Shown here: positions 24,501 through 63,334 of the stretch, in pieces
Layout: each line of letters opens with the position of its first letter
How positions within the stretch are numbered: position 1 is the stretch's first letter
Assembly: GCF_042242105.1 (NCBI RefSeq)
Contig: NC_092020.1
Location: 19,312,788-19,376,787, forward strand
Length of the DNA: 64,000 nucleotides
Direction: 5' to 3'
DNA from: Pempheris klunzingeri
Lineage: Eukaryota; Chordata; Actinopteri; Acropomatiformes; Pempheridae
Translations under genes and position numbers: made by a program
The notes under the pieces: model-generated
Databases searched by the model: none
Seen by the model: only the letters and a program-made list of their open reading frames with translations
Told to the model about the DNA's origin: nothing

Positions 24501-26487
24501 AACCAGACGGATGAAAACATGGCAGCTTCAATCAGATTCCCTCTGAGACATTTATCGGTCGTGAAGGGAAGAAACGTTAGTGGAACAAACCCCTCTATAT
24601 TTTAATTAACTCTTCAGCACCATGTCCTAATTGAAATGACTGCAAACAATATTCAGCCCTCATAAAAACTGTAAATAAACCATCTCTTTGTACAGTATCT
24701 CTGGATCCGCTGCCGCTGCCATTCCTCCATCGCACGTCTGCTCCTCTGACAGGCCATATGTGCTGCAGTGCTGTTTTGTAAGAGTCGGGAAGGGAGAGGA
24801 TCCATGTGAGGAGCCTGCTTTAATTATGCATGAGTTTCAGCTCCCCGGAGAGTACACAACAAGGCTAGCAGAGATGGAGCGCCGCAGAAAGCACAGACAA
24901 GCTGAGCAAGACTCATGCTGATTCAAGGGCTGGCCTAATTTTAACTACACTGATGCAAGGAACTGAAAGTGTTACACGTTTATCAGCCTGACGTGAACTT
25001 CAGGTTGGAGATGGGAAAAATAAAAAGGTTTATGGGGGTCAGATTACGACTAGGAAAAGAAAAAAAAAAAAGCACACGTAGTGGATCAGCAAAAGGATTT
25101 GGAAACCAAGACTCAATCACTCTCTTCCTTGAAATTGCGCTGATCTAAAAGAATAATTCACACGAGACAAAGGGTGTAAATAAGCTGTTATTTAGGCTTT
25201 TGTGAACCGTGTAATATCCTGTGTTAATTAGTATGTTAATGGTAGGATTATGGAACAGGGGGCCCCTGGACACACACACTCGTGTCTGTCATCCCTCCTA
25301 CATACTGTAAGAGCAAGACCCTCAGACAGAAAGAGACACTAAACAACACCGTTATGCGTCTTTGTGGTTGTTTTGCATCACAGACTTTCTTTGCGGCTCC
25401 TTCTACGTTTCTTTGTAGTCATTCTTTGCGGCCATCGTGCATCTCTTTGTGGCAGTTTTGTTTGTAGTTGTTTGTAGCTGTTTTGTGTTTCCAGTCCTGC
25501 TCCTGCAATAACAACTGATTTGACAGCTCGTATCAGTTGACTTATTTACACAACCTGCTTATGGACTTTGCTCTGAGCAGTGCCATCAGGTGAATAATTT
25601 CCTTTAGGTTACTCTTTAATAAATGGCTGCGAGGAAAGAGGCCTCAGAAATTTACATGTAACCAGCGTGCAGCTTCCTCAGTTAATGTGCCATCCGAGTA
25701 AACGTGAAGGTCACATTATCTTCCAGGGCTGACCAATGCAAATTCATTTCTACGGACAGAAAATTGAGTAATGGGCTTCAGATACGGACGGACAGCCCAT
25801 TAATCTCGATCACAGATGGGGCTACAGTCAGTCTGCACAGAAGGCATTCTGGGAAAAACAACTTGGAACAACAGTAATACACAAAATGATGCGCAAAGTT
25901 GGACATAATTTACCCGAAATCTAAAGCAGCTGCGGTTTCCAAAGCCTAGAACGCAAAAGAAAAGGGGCTAAACAAATACAGCTGCACGTGTTTCACAGTC
26001 ATCGTGACAAACTGACTGCATTTTTAAACTGACGCGCAGGATATCATGTCTCGGCTGCAGACCTGAACACACTGATGTGATCTGTCACGGAGCAGCAGGG
26101 TGTGAAATCAGTCAGAGGAGATGATAAGCAGCGATATGACACTGCCCACAGACAATCCTCCCCACCGGCAAAGCTACAATAAACTCTAAACTAACCCAAA
26201 TCCACTAAGAAGTTCATGATCGGTAGAAAGTTGCTGTGGTTTTACGACAAAGAACCGAATCGCAAATCAAAGCCAACTTTCGCTACAAAGTGTCAGCATC
26301 CAGAGCGGAGCAGCAGGAGGAAGAGGAGGAGGAGGAGGAGGAGGAGGAGGATGGGGGCTGTTTTTCACCCGAAACCCTTAAAAACAAAATCTAACTAATG
26401 CATGATTAAGAGAGGATGGAGATAACCTACCTGGTCGTATCTGGGTCTTCCGAGCTGGAAAGCAGGACACGCTGCAGACTCCGCCAT
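17925..26487 (-). CDS. sfxn5: SFXN5, sideroflexin-5 mitochondrial carrier (14 coding exons)
   Basis: Exons in transcription order: 26487-26431, 23128-23060, 22429-22352, 22229-22203, 22093-22039, 21943-21918, 21756-21703, 21446-21390, 21176-21111, 20839-20749, 20214-20099, 19851-19766, 18390-18273, 18002-17925. The sum is 978 nt (325 aa; human is about 340), with GT-AG introns and matching phases. The N-terminus ([12 protein letters not shown]) runs into [18 protein letters not shown]. The sideroflexin signature HPDT appears in [18 protein letters not shown], followed by GYVPFGTP. Hydrophobic segments occur in the second half, with conserved [17 protein letters not shown] and FVPFPAVASANICN. 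The end, VVTYNKGL, matches SFXN5 and not SFXN1-3. Sideroflexins sit in the mitochondrial inner membrane; SFXN1 carries serine, and citrate transport has been proposed for SFXN5. Intron 1 is long (3.3 kb). RAB11FIP5 lies just upstream in the same orientation, as in human. Confidence 0.96.
21546..21597. repeat. (GATA)n microsatellite
   Basis: About 13 tandem GATA units with no interruptions, in an SFXN5 intron just upstream (in transcription) of the exon at 21446-21390. The long Tyr-Leu-Ser-Ile frames across it are repeat artefacts. Confidence 0.95.
23629..23990. repeat. Dispersed fish repeat (AGGATCAGTT / AACTGTGAACT ends)
   Basis: It starts AAAGGATCAGTTCAGGATCT followed by TGGGAAAT, and ends near TTCCCAAACTGTGAACTAT. 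This resembles a common fish element with short inverted ends and an internal 'GTTAGCTTAGC'-type segment. A relative with clearer ends is at 29655-30352. It lies in SFXN5 intron 1. The 147-codon open frame across it is not a gene. Confidence 0.5.
24360..25860. other. SFXN5 intron 1, candidate non-coding conserved blocks
   Basis: Sequence at about 24370-24920 and 25690-25850 is of high complexity, with balanced base composition and no long runs, unlike the AT-rich introns around it. It holds homeodomain-type TTAATTAA (near 24602) and an exact POU octamer ATGCAAAT (near 25737). No coding exon could be fitted. I infer possible regulatory DNA; conservation cannot be measured here. Confidence 0.3.
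26314..26352. repeat. (GGA)n trinucleotide tract
   Basis: A purine-only AGG/GGA run in SFXN5 intron 1, just downstream of exon 1. It creates an artificial Arg-rich reading frame. Confidence 0.85.
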
Positions 26488-26595
26488 GACACCGAACTAT
26501 TTATTCATTAATGAACTGAATCATGAACGGATTTCCAAGTGGAGCGAACTACAGTCAGTGTGAAACTAGTGCAGCGATGAGCCGCTCTGCCTGCC

Positions 26596-26659
26596 GGGAT
26601 GTGTAGTCTTCTGGGTTGCATTAACACTGGCAAAGTTGACCCGCATGACTACACATCCC
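26596..26659. promoter_or_regulatory. Inverted pair of ZNF143/SBS-like sites upstream of SFXN5
   Basis: GACTACACATCCC occurs on the plus strand at 26647-26659 and on the minus strand at 26608-26596. It is a perfect 13-bp inverted repeat with a 38-bp spacer, 109-172 bases upstream of the SFXN5 ATG. The core ACTACA-N-(T)TCCC is the ZNF143 (Staf)/THAP11 promoter element, common at housekeeping and mitochondrial gene promoters. No TATA box is evident. Ends of a small inverted-repeat element are the alternative. Confidence 0.5.
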
Positions 26660-26783
26660 ACAGAATCGATAAGGTGAAAGCTATTGCATAACTGTTCGGA
26701 TTGATCTTGGGAGAGATAACAGTTGATGCACCCAAAGGTGTCAGATTGATCCAATTAATCATTATGAGAAGAGGCGTGGCCTG

Positions 26784-26818
<35 letters not shown>

Positions 26819-28230
26819 GTCTGCACCGACCAGCCGGATTGTTTTCTGGTTCACTTAGTAATAAAAAAGAGAGAATAGATAACCTGGAGCTAAATATTTA
26901 TCACCACTCTGTACACTTTCATCATGCTCTTGTCATAGAGAGGCCTAGAGTGAGTAAAAAGTCTATTGACTGTGCATTAGTCCTTCACATTGTTAGGCAA
27001 TAGCTGAATCTTAATCATAAAGCACATTCATGACATCTGTCCCACAGTACCAAGGAAAAGTTCAAAATAATACATAAACTATAAACAGTAACCACATTTT
27101 TGTGTTTGAATCTCATTAAAACATAGAAATTACACATGCAGCGATGTCTACAGTCATCCTTGCTGCTGATGACACTAATGATTATTACCGGACTAAAAAC
27201 TAAACTGCTGGAGGGATGAAAAGTGGTACATGATGCTGTGGTTAAATAATATTTTAGGAAATTTCTACTTTATATGAGTACTTACATCTTAAGTCACTTT
27301 GCACTTCACTACATTTTAGACAGCTAATGTACTTTTTACTGTGCTGCATTTATTTTTATTTGACTGATTTGATTTGGCTACTTTGCAGATGAAGATTTTA
27401 CACACAAAACAATCATATAAAATTTGAAACACTGACTTTAATACTCCAACTACGTGCAAAGTAGCTAAACTTGCTTCACATTGACCAGCTGCAACATTTA
27501 AATCTATAACTGCATCTGTCTGTATTATCATTAATAATACACACAACACTGTCATAGGCATCCTGATGCAGAATCACTTTAATGCCTAAACTTACCTTTA
27601 CTTGTGTTTCTACAGCAGTATTGCTATTCTTACATTTTGCTGTTTTATAGAATCCGAATACTTCTATTCTTTCATCTTTAGCACTAGTGGAGCATGTATA
27701 TCTTCTTGTATATCCCTTTATCTAAGAGTGTACGGACTGCTCTGCCTAAACAGGAAATGTACCAAATCTCTAGAGTCTATAAACAAAAAAGGAGCCTGTG
27801 CTGTTATTTTTATTTATTTTTTTGCTTCGAGTAGAAATTTATGAAAAACAAGCATTTCACAATATGGAATCATTGCTGAGACAAAAACAAGTGACATAAA
27901 GAAGCCAGCACAGCAAAGTCAACTAATCAAGGCTGACAATTAATGTGATTTAAGTTAAAAAAAAAAATTATATTCTGTATTATAGTCTGTGGGACATAAA
28001 TAAAAATCTCTGGTGAATTTGCAAAGCCAGGGACAAGGTCCATGCTGAACCAGCAGGTTTACACCTTAACTGTGGAGTAAAGAGCGCTCTCTAGTGGGAA
28101 GAAACAAGCATCGCCGCAGTGCACCTTACATACCATGATACAGTGCGCAGGGTGTCATGGGTTCATCTCACTGAGGGCTGATCAGTGACAAACCAACTAC
28201 AAAAGAACCTCAGAAACATTGCTTAATGTG
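26660..28230. other. Gap between SFXN5 promoter and RAB11FIP5 3' end
   Basis: No gene was recognised. It holds a (GA)n run at 26789-26817 and a diverged MITE-like stretch at about 27240-27640 related to the hAT-like family at 12682 (text such as ACTTTGCACTTCACTACATT). The remainder is AT-rich. Confidence 0.5.
28084..28098 (-). promoter_or_regulatory. CTCF-like motif, minus strand
   Basis: Minus strand reads CCCACTAGAGAGCGC, a reasonable CTCF core. It lies between RAB11FIP5 and SFXN5. This is a motif match only. Confidence 0.3.
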
Positions 28231-28233
28231 CAC

Positions 28234-28239
28234 TTTATT
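28234..28239 (-). terminator. Candidate RAB11FIP5 poly(A) signal
   Basis: AATAAA on the minus strand in AAAGAAATAAAGTGCAC, about 1.07 kb past the RAB11FIP5 stop at 29308. This length is plausible for a 3' UTR. Confidence 0.5.
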
Positions 28240-29307
28240 TCTTTTACAGTACTGCGGTCATGTAAAGCATTGCAGGTTGCTACAGTGGTACTAGAGTGAT
28301 ATATAGGTCATGATATAGTGAGAATAAAAGTATTGTTTAGAAATAACTTAGAATAGCCTTATTTACTGCATGTATGCTTTGTTATTTCTACAGTAAAATG
28401 TTGCTATTTCAACAAATTAAATGAAGAATGGACACAAAACATGGAAATATATTAAAACATTCTTGTTCGTTTAGCATGTAGCAAGAAATAACAATTGAAT
28501 GAACACAGTGTTTTGTAAAAATGAGAAACACAACAAAGACACAAAATGCAATAGTCTTCATCCTCTTTAGTGTTTTCTGGCACAGACATGGACATTATTT
28601 ATCATACAGCAATGTTAATGCAGAGACATCTCTTCTCATAGTGTTCACATTGCAGCACAGCATTTCATCGTATGCCTCTTTTTTTTTTGTAGTATTTCTT
28701 AAAATTTCTTAAAATCTATTTGAAAACATTTAATCAACTCAAGTCAATCTTTGTGCACTTGCCGTTTCATTAAACAGTTTTAAATGATAATTGTGTGGTA
28801 AAATGTTGCTTTTCCACTTCGACAACTGCAATTTTAAGGTTACCCGAGCTAACATCATATTCTGTGAAAAGGAACGCATTGAATGCACTTCCAATAAGTG
28901 TTTTCTCGAGCCTGTTGTTCATTTTATGCATGTGTGAAAGCAGTGAGTTTAAAGTGACAAAAGCTGAGTATCTTAAAGTTATTCTAGTAAGCATGAGTAA
29001 AATAATCATTTTTTATCCGCTTTGATGGAAGCGTTTTCTTATAGTGCTTTGCTCTGTTTTCTATTCATGCCAAATTGGCCTTGTAATCAGCATGCATGTT
29101 GGGTAATATCGTGTCTACATCAACAGGGCAGTATTAGCAGTGAGAAGACCTGGATGCTTGTAAGATCAGACTTTGTGGAGCATTTGTTTGACTCTCTCTA
29201 GAACAGTGATTCCAAATCATAAACAAAGACACTTTTGTGTTTTCATGAGGAAACAGTATTCTAGAGAGGATCGTGTCCAGTACACCGTACACACCTTAGC
29301 ACTGTCG

Positions 29308-41279
<11,972 letters not shown>

Positions 41280-41657
41280 CTTGCACCGCTCCACAGTGAC
41301 TGCGCGTCCCTTAATAATCGTGGTTTCCCCTCAGTCGCCTGTCTTATCAGAGGACTGGGAGATCATCCCCTTGGCGTTGAGTTTCTGCGCTGCGCAAAAA
41401 CACCTCTGCAGAATATCTCCAAAGTCCGCCGAGCCTCTGAGGGTTTACCCGAGGTCAGCCTTCAGACAGCACAGCGGGCCCGACGTGAAGCTCTGCGTGC
41501 CATTCTCAAATCCAATCAATGCAAACCAAGTTTAGGCGAGACGCGCGTGGAAATCAGCCAAAGTACGCGCTCCGGATCATGTCGCATCAGTTAGTTTACT
41601 GTCCCAAATCTGCTCATTGTGCTCACGGCCCGCCCTCCTCCAGAGCAGCAGGCCCGC

Positions 41658-41660
<3 letters not shown>

Positions 41661-41710
<50 letters not shown>

Positions 41711-41739
41711 TGCCGCAGAATTAAAGAGAAACACCCACA

Positions 41740-41772
<33 letters not shown>

Positions 41773-41780
41773 CACACACA
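41661..41780. repeat. (GA)n and (CA)n tracts near the RAB11FIP5 5' end
   Basis: A GA run (41661-41710) and a CA run (41741-41780) separated by about 30 bases of unique sequence. They produce artefactual Arg-Glu and Thr-His frames. Confidence 0.95.
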
Positions 41781-42230
41781 GTGTCACACAGTGCTGCGCG
41801 CTGTCAGAGTGGACATGTGAGCAGAGAAGTTTGCAGGGCGGAACCGTCCGAGAAAACTACATATTTTCCAGCTCATGCTGCTAATTCTTTGATTCCGAGA
41901 GTTGTTGTTGTTTCCATCCAAACCTCCGGAGCAAAGTCTCAAGGCTACCACGAGCAAAATACAGACAACATAATACATGATGAGTTGACAAGATAACTGG
42001 ATTATGACTCAGTGAATTAATATTGTATTTTTTCTAACTATGACTAGACCCATTAAGGCAGATATCCTGAGTTTCTTTTTTTTTTTTTTTTTTTAATGAT
42101 ATGGACTCACGTTTGTGTAATATCCTCCGTTCCGTGCGTTAACTAAAACTGACAGCTCAGTCCTTTATTGATACTGGAGAGCAGCTTCCACTGAGGAACC
42201 GCATCAGGTTACTGTCAGTCCTGCAGCCTC

Positions 42231-42247
42231 AGTGCCATCTGGTGGGG
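42231..42247 (-). promoter_or_regulatory. CTCF-like motif, minus strand
   Basis: Minus strand reads CCCCACCAGATGGCACT, a strong CTCF core (CCACCAGATGGCGC type). It lies in the gap between the two synteny blocks, about 0.95 kb upstream of the RAB11FIP5 start. Confidence 0.4.
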
Positions 42248-42491
42248 AGCAGAGACAAGTCAGCATGAGAAGAACCAGCACAAAAGAGAGCAACCACACA
42301 CAAACATACTGTAGACTCCCAGGTGGAGGTGCTGTAATCACATCCTCTTATTTCTCTGTAAACTGGCATGTCAGCCACCACCTGGTTCCCTGGAACACCC
42401 AGTCATGCTGTAACACTGAGACAGCCTCTTATGCATCTTTTTAAAAAGTGAAAGAGGGAGTGTTTCATTGTTTTGCAGCCGATCCTGAAAA

Positions 42492-42790
42492 CTGTGGAGG
42501 AAAATTGAGTAAATGTACTCAACTACTGTAGTTAAGAGGTGCTTTGCTTGAGTATTTCCATTTGATTCTATTCTATACTTTTACTTAACTACATTTCGCA
42601 GGGAAATATTGTACTTTTTCCTCTATTACTTTTATCTCACTAGTTACTTTACAGATTAAGGCTTTACATACATAAACATATGTTTACTATATAATGTTGT
42701 TCATGTGTCAGATCACAAACCCACATACTTCCAATCCTCCAGGTGCAGCATTAATGCTATATTTAGAATAATTAGCAACAAACCTTCATT
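42492..42790 (+). repeat. Partial hAT-like MITE copy
   Basis: It begins CTGTGGAGGAAAATTGAGTA and shares GGTGCTTTGCTTGAGTATTT and AGGGAAATATTGTACTTTTT with the copies at 12682 and 39764. The right terminus is missing or too diverged to find. Confidence 0.6.
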
Positions 42791-42936
42791 TTAAGTGAAT
42801 CGAAATATAATTGAATTTGCTGATGCACTGGAATTTCCTGCTGAGTTTTTTTAATGACTAAAATAATACTGTACTATACATAATCTTTGTCTCGAATAAT
42901 GTCATTTTAGACAGGTTTGCATAACACATGATACAT

Positions 42937-42982
<46 letters not shown>

Positions 42983-42990
42983 CAGATAGA
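42937..42990. repeat. (GATA)n microsatellite
   Basis: About 13 GATA units with one GACA near the right end. Confidence 0.95.
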
Positions 42991-43035
42991 TCCATTAGTG
43001 AACCATCAATGTAAATTTTCAGCTTCAGTTCTCAT

Positions 43036-43045
43036 TTTATTTATT
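43036..43045 (-). terminator. Candidate BEND4 poly(A) signals
   Basis: Two overlapping AATAAA hexamers on the minus strand (AATAAATAAAATGAG), about 1.7 kb past the BEND4 stop. The region from 43046 to 44767 would then be a long 3' UTR; no other gene is seen in it. Confidence 0.45.
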
Positions 43046-44767
43046 ATAAATAAGAAACAACAGAAGCTATTAGATTTGTAAAAATCCTACTGGTGTTTCA
43101 CAGTGTTGATAACAGCCACTTTGAGGGTAAAGGAGTAAATACAAAGAAACGTTGACATTCAGAACAGCAACACAACGACAGAATCCAACTGTTTAAGGTT
43201 TCTGTGGCACTTTTCTACTTGGCTTTTTAAGAGAGAGGGAGAGGGAGAGACATGGTATTTCAAGAACACCTCACACAATACTGTACTTTATATTACACAT
43301 TTACACAGCACTGTCCATGTGGCAAACTGACCCAATAAACCTGGTGCATTCAAACGTAGAAAACAGTGTCATGAAGGGAAGTTACTGAGTACCAAAAGAA
43401 ATAAATACAAAGTCAAAGAATTCGGTTTAAGGACTTTTCACTGTAAGGCGGCTTTAGCCACAGTGAGATAATTAAAAGTGCAAATAAGAGCTTCGGAGAG
43501 AAAGAAGTGCTCGATTTTTTTTCCACTTGGATCAACAGATAATTATGTAGAAGTGGATAACCCTATCCCTACCACACAGAGCGTCAACACTTTATACTGT
43601 GGAGGTCTTGAGTCAAGTTTAAGGCATTATTATATGGCGACTGCCTTAAACAAAAAGACATAATGGTCATTCATTCGCAGTCAAAAAGTCTTCTCGTGGA
43701 TGAAAAACTGAATGTAAAATGCAAAAGAATGCAGAATAAATTAATGTGCCTTGCAGTTGGAGGAAGACTTTTGTGTCATAATGAATAAAATAATCTCTGA
43801 CGGAGCAAAGAAAGTGCAGAAATGAGCATAAATCTTCTGCAAATCAGCATTTTGATTATTAGAATTCTATTTTATGAAGCAAATATCAGCATTATGCTAC
43901 TTCCATATACAGCATTTCAAACAAATTTAGGACACCTCATGTAATCTTTGAAGATGTAAAGACTACTGCAGGGCCAGTTACTGAAGCGTTAATAGCTAAG
44001 GCTTTAAAAGGAAGGAAACTCTGATGGAAGTTGTGACAGGAAGCAGATTAAATCATTAGTTTTAAGAGTTGTGAGTGTAACACCGAGGGTGTCTGGGGGG
44101 GCCATTTTTACATCTGCTGTAGGAAGATGAAAACGTCTTTCAACCCAAGGAAAGCTGCATTCGATCACATTGGAAAGACTTGCTATCTAAATGCACTTCT
44201 CTTTTTCAGGAATAAAAGTTGACACATCAGAACTGACGAAGAAACGAAACGAGGATGCAAAGTGCAAGACTACAGGTAACAAAACATGACTTTGTCAGAG
44301 GCACTCCTGTAGAACGGTTGCAAGTAAAGGTGCTTCACCAATGACGCAGAACTTTGCGGTAAAATATTAAATGCTACTTTCTATGGTGCAAGTAATTGAG
44401 AGTGGGACTCCATCTCAAAAACACAAAACAAAACAAAACAAACAGAAATATCCCACTGATGGTGACACAAGTGCTCAAAACATCAAACTATAGAAAAAGT
44501 AGCAAATGGAAGACTCAAAATCGTTTAAGTTTAAATCACCCCTTTAGAGTCAGATTCTGACTAAACAAAATCGTAGGTATAAAAATGGCAAAAAAGCTAG
44601 AAAACTAAAAATAGGAACTGCTTCAGAGAGACTGTAGTTATAATCTGTTTGATAAACTTCTGGAATGTTTTCTTCACTGTGTAAAGTGACAAGATAAGGT
44701 CAGCGTTTTGGGATATGTTGTTTAACAGCTACATTTCCGGCATTTGTCTTTAATTCGTCCTTTGACT

Positions 44768-60386
<15,619 letters not shown>

Positions 60387-60798
60387 CAGAGCTCCCAGCA
60401 GGGGAAGTAGACGGATTACAAGATTTTTAGATGATGGGATGTGAGTCGGCCAGGGCAAACACACTACAGCACAGCTGGAGGTGTTTGGGTGGACGGCCCT
60501 GGCCGGCTGAACGGACACAGGGAGCACGACAGGAGGACAAGGGATAAAGTACAACAAAGCTGCTGTGGTCGAGCAATGTGGTCTGAGGCGTTTTCCCCCT
60601 CTGCATCACAGGACACATCAACAGACCTGTTAGAGGCAGTAACAGTTTTGAATCTTGTGCACTTTTATCTTATATTGTAAACAGACCTCTCTGGCCTTCG
60701 GTTTATTTTTTACACGTTTTTCAAGGAGACAGCTAACTATACAAACTAAAAACTGGACAATTTTTGACAGACCTTTTAAAAAACAGAAATACTGGAGC

Positions 60799-60955
60799 GC
60801 ATTGGTAGCTGAATGGTTACAGTGCATGCTACATGGTCGCAACTGTCAAGGGTTTGCTTCCAGACTTTTGTTGCATGTCAGACCCTACTCTCTCTGTCTG
60901 CCCCTTCTCTACTCTGTCCAATAAAGGCAACAATGCCAAAAAATAATCTTAAAAA
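60799..60955 (+). mobile_element. tRNA-derived SINE in the SHISA3 3' region
   Basis: It begins with an A-box-like segment (TTGGTAGCTGAATGGTTACA) and a B-box-like GGTTTGCTTCC at 60851 (9 of 11 to GGTTCGANTCC). Next is the fish SINE body (GTTGCATGTCAGACC, CTCTCTCTGTCTGCCCCTTC). It ends CCAATAAAGGCAACAATGCC followed by AAAAAATAATCTT. It is a SINE, not a functional tRNA gene, since the cloverleaf is degenerate. Confidence 0.7.
60920..60925 (+). terminator. SINE-borne AATAAA, candidate early poly(A) signal of SHISA3
   Basis: A canonical hexamer within the SINE tail, 534 nt past the SHISA3 stop codon. Confidence 0.4.
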
Positions 60956-61204
60956 AAGAAAAGATAGAAATATTGTACAGGCAGACAGCACCAACACTGT
61001 CACTCCGAGCATAGTTACATTATTAGAAATAGATGTTGGAAACCAGGGGAATATTGTGTTTTTTTGACAATCGCAAGGACCTCTGAAAGAGAGGAGGACC
61101 TGACACACAAAGGACATTTTGGGAGAAATGTGGACTTTTGTAAGATGTTGTACAGGCATTATAGCCAGAGCAGGGTTGTCATATTGATTCCCTAATTTAC
61201 AACA

Positions 61205-61210
61205 AATAAA
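61205..61210 (+). terminator. Candidate SHISA3 poly(A) signal
   Basis: AATAAA in AACAAATAAAATGTTGTC, about 0.82 kb past the stop and outside the SINE. The following bases are T/G-rich, as downstream elements often are. Confidence 0.5.
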
Positions 61211-63334
61211 ATGTTGTCTCTTAGTACCTTTTGTGAAGTGATAAATGTTAAGTTTGTTAAATTACATTTTTGACATTTAAGCAAAAAAAAAAAAGAGAAA
61301 CAAAAAAAGCGTGTGCTCTGAAAGAAGCTTCATCATCGCTCAGACAAAAAGGAAACCGGAGCGGTCGGGCCTGCACAGCAGCTCCCTACCTGTCGCTCAT
61401 TCTTGCGCCAGACTTCACAGCAGGAATGCAGCGCTGAGATCAGTCATTGTCAGTGTTCAATGAGCATGGCATGGTCACAGTGTTAAAAACAACTCGCCCC
61501 AGAAATAGAGGTTTAGGTTGCACCAACAGGTATAGCAAAATCTCGACAAAGACTCTTCTGTTCTCCAGTTATCTGACTGTGAAACAGACTTGGCAATCAG
61601 GGTCTCATGAAACCTGCAAACTATTCAGTCTGAGGATGTTCGCTGCTACGTTCAGGGCTCCCTAAAGTCTGTGCCATTATCACAAAATACAACGTCCATG
61701 ATGGGTCATTTAACAGATTCAAATGTTAACTTTTACAGATCTTGTTTATACCTATGGCTGTCAGTTCCCACATTCCAGGCTCCGATTATAAATGGAAAAC
61801 ACAAGTTATGAAGATGTTTTCATGGCGTTTCCTAAATCTTTTGAATATTCTTTCATGTCTTTGCCAAATCTAAAAAAAGTTTCTAGGTTCTTTTCCAAGT
61901 TATCCATGAAGGCTGGAATCCTTATTATTACTCATCATACTGAAGGTTTTTACTTTATTCTGTCTTACAGGTTTGAGTGCAATTCAATTTCCGCCCTTTT
62001 TTCTGGGTCCAAAACATTTGAAAACTCTTCTCTAAAGTAAATCTGTCACGTTTTATCAAGAAACCACTGAAGTTGGAATCCTTAAGATCTCAATTTAATT
62101 TCATTAAAACCCGTTTTTGATACCATATTTTTTTTCAACAATAGCCAGATGATGTATTTATGTTCTGCAATCATCTCCCTACATAGGGGTTTTTGTTTTT
62201 AGTGGTGGGGTCCGCCATTCCTGCACAGGATTCCTGCAGTCTCCCTATGCACACAGGATTTACAGGAAAAGATGCACCTATGTAATTCAGCATTAAGCTA
62301 TGCTCACAAAACATTCCTGCTCAACAAATTTTCCCTCCTCTATGCCCTAAAAAGGATGTGATGATATGGTAATGATGTGGGTAATAATTAAATATTGATC
62401 AGTGAACAGTTTATTCAAGTGATGCTACAGTTTGTATTCTCTTTGGGTAATAATGTGTTAAATGTTAAAGATAATGTGTTAAATATATAATATATATGTT
62501 AGTTTTAATTATAGCAGTAATCGAACATGAGGGATGAAACACTAAACTGATACACCGACTGCTCATAGCTGACAATTAATTTTGACCAACATAAGTTTGT
62601 TTGGCTGCACTGTAAACAGATACACCATTCGCCATTAATAAGGCGGAAACTAACAATGACTTTAATTATTGTTTTATCAGATTCTTGATTTGTTGTTTGG
62701 TCTATAAAATGTTAGGAAATAGTGGTGTAGTCAATCAAAATTCCCTAAAACTGAAGGTGTAAAATATCTTGTTTTGTCTAACCAACAGCCCAAAACTCAA
62801 AGATACTTAATGTATAATGATTTTAAAAAAAGAAAAGCAATCCTAACATTTGAGAATCTGAAAAAATTATTTGGTAGTCGAGTGATTCATTGTTTTGGCT
62901 TAAAATTTGAACACTATCTGTGTTTTATAGTATTAACTACTGTGTTTATGTTGCAAAAGGTGATTTAAAGTACTAAAAGAGAATGGAAACTGTTCCCTGA
63001 TTTATTTAGGAAACATAACCTCATGAACATGAAATTTTAATTAATCCGAGTGCTCATGTATTCCAGGACTGTCTATTTGCGATCCCAGACAGTCAACAGA
63101 AGTTGAAGGTCAACTAAACTCCACCATCATAACAAACAAGGACAGCACTGGTATCATTTGTTTGTCCTGCGTGCAGACTGAAGCTTCTCACTGCCTTTCC
63201 TGTTTAGGTTCTCACTGTGCCGTATGTCCTGTTTGTCGCCACACACAGGCACAAGATGGCCCAGCGAATACAAACACGTGAATACTCAGAAGAATTAGCA
63301 ATGAGGTTCACATTGTTCCTCCATGATTGTAAAG
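61211..63334. other. Intergenic stretch right of SHISA3
   Basis: About 2.1 kb of AT-rich sequence. Short frames (for example at 61792-62040) resemble no known protein. No clear repeat was identified. Confidence 0.5.

Larger units (their letters stand above)
41280..43035. other. Gap between RAB11FIP5 and BEND4: promoter, repeats, synteny junction
   Basis: From 41280 to about 41870 the sequence is GC-rich and probably holds the RAB11FIP5 promoter and 5' UTR. It includes (GA)n at 41661-41710 and (CA)n at 41741-41780. The rest has a T-run near 42079, a CTCF-like site, a partial MITE at 42492-42790 and GATA repeats. No gene was recognised. In human the flanking genes are on different chromosomes. 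Confidence 0.5.

Noticed and set aside
26216-26398. Arg-rich 60-codon frame
   Set aside because: It is produced by the (GGA)n tract in SFXN5 intron 1.
41280-41294. Start of RAB11FIP5 at 41294 (residues MERCK)
   Set aside because: The codon is GTG, not ATG. The first ATG is at 41279, with a second at 41276.
41295-44767. Search for a NOTO-type homeobox between RAB11FIP5 and its neighbours
   Set aside because: No homeodomain sequence is present in any frame in this gap or in the SFXN5-SMYD5 gap.
60799-60880. Functional tRNA gene
   Set aside because: A and B boxes are degenerate and followed by a SINE body and tail; no cloverleaf can be drawn.
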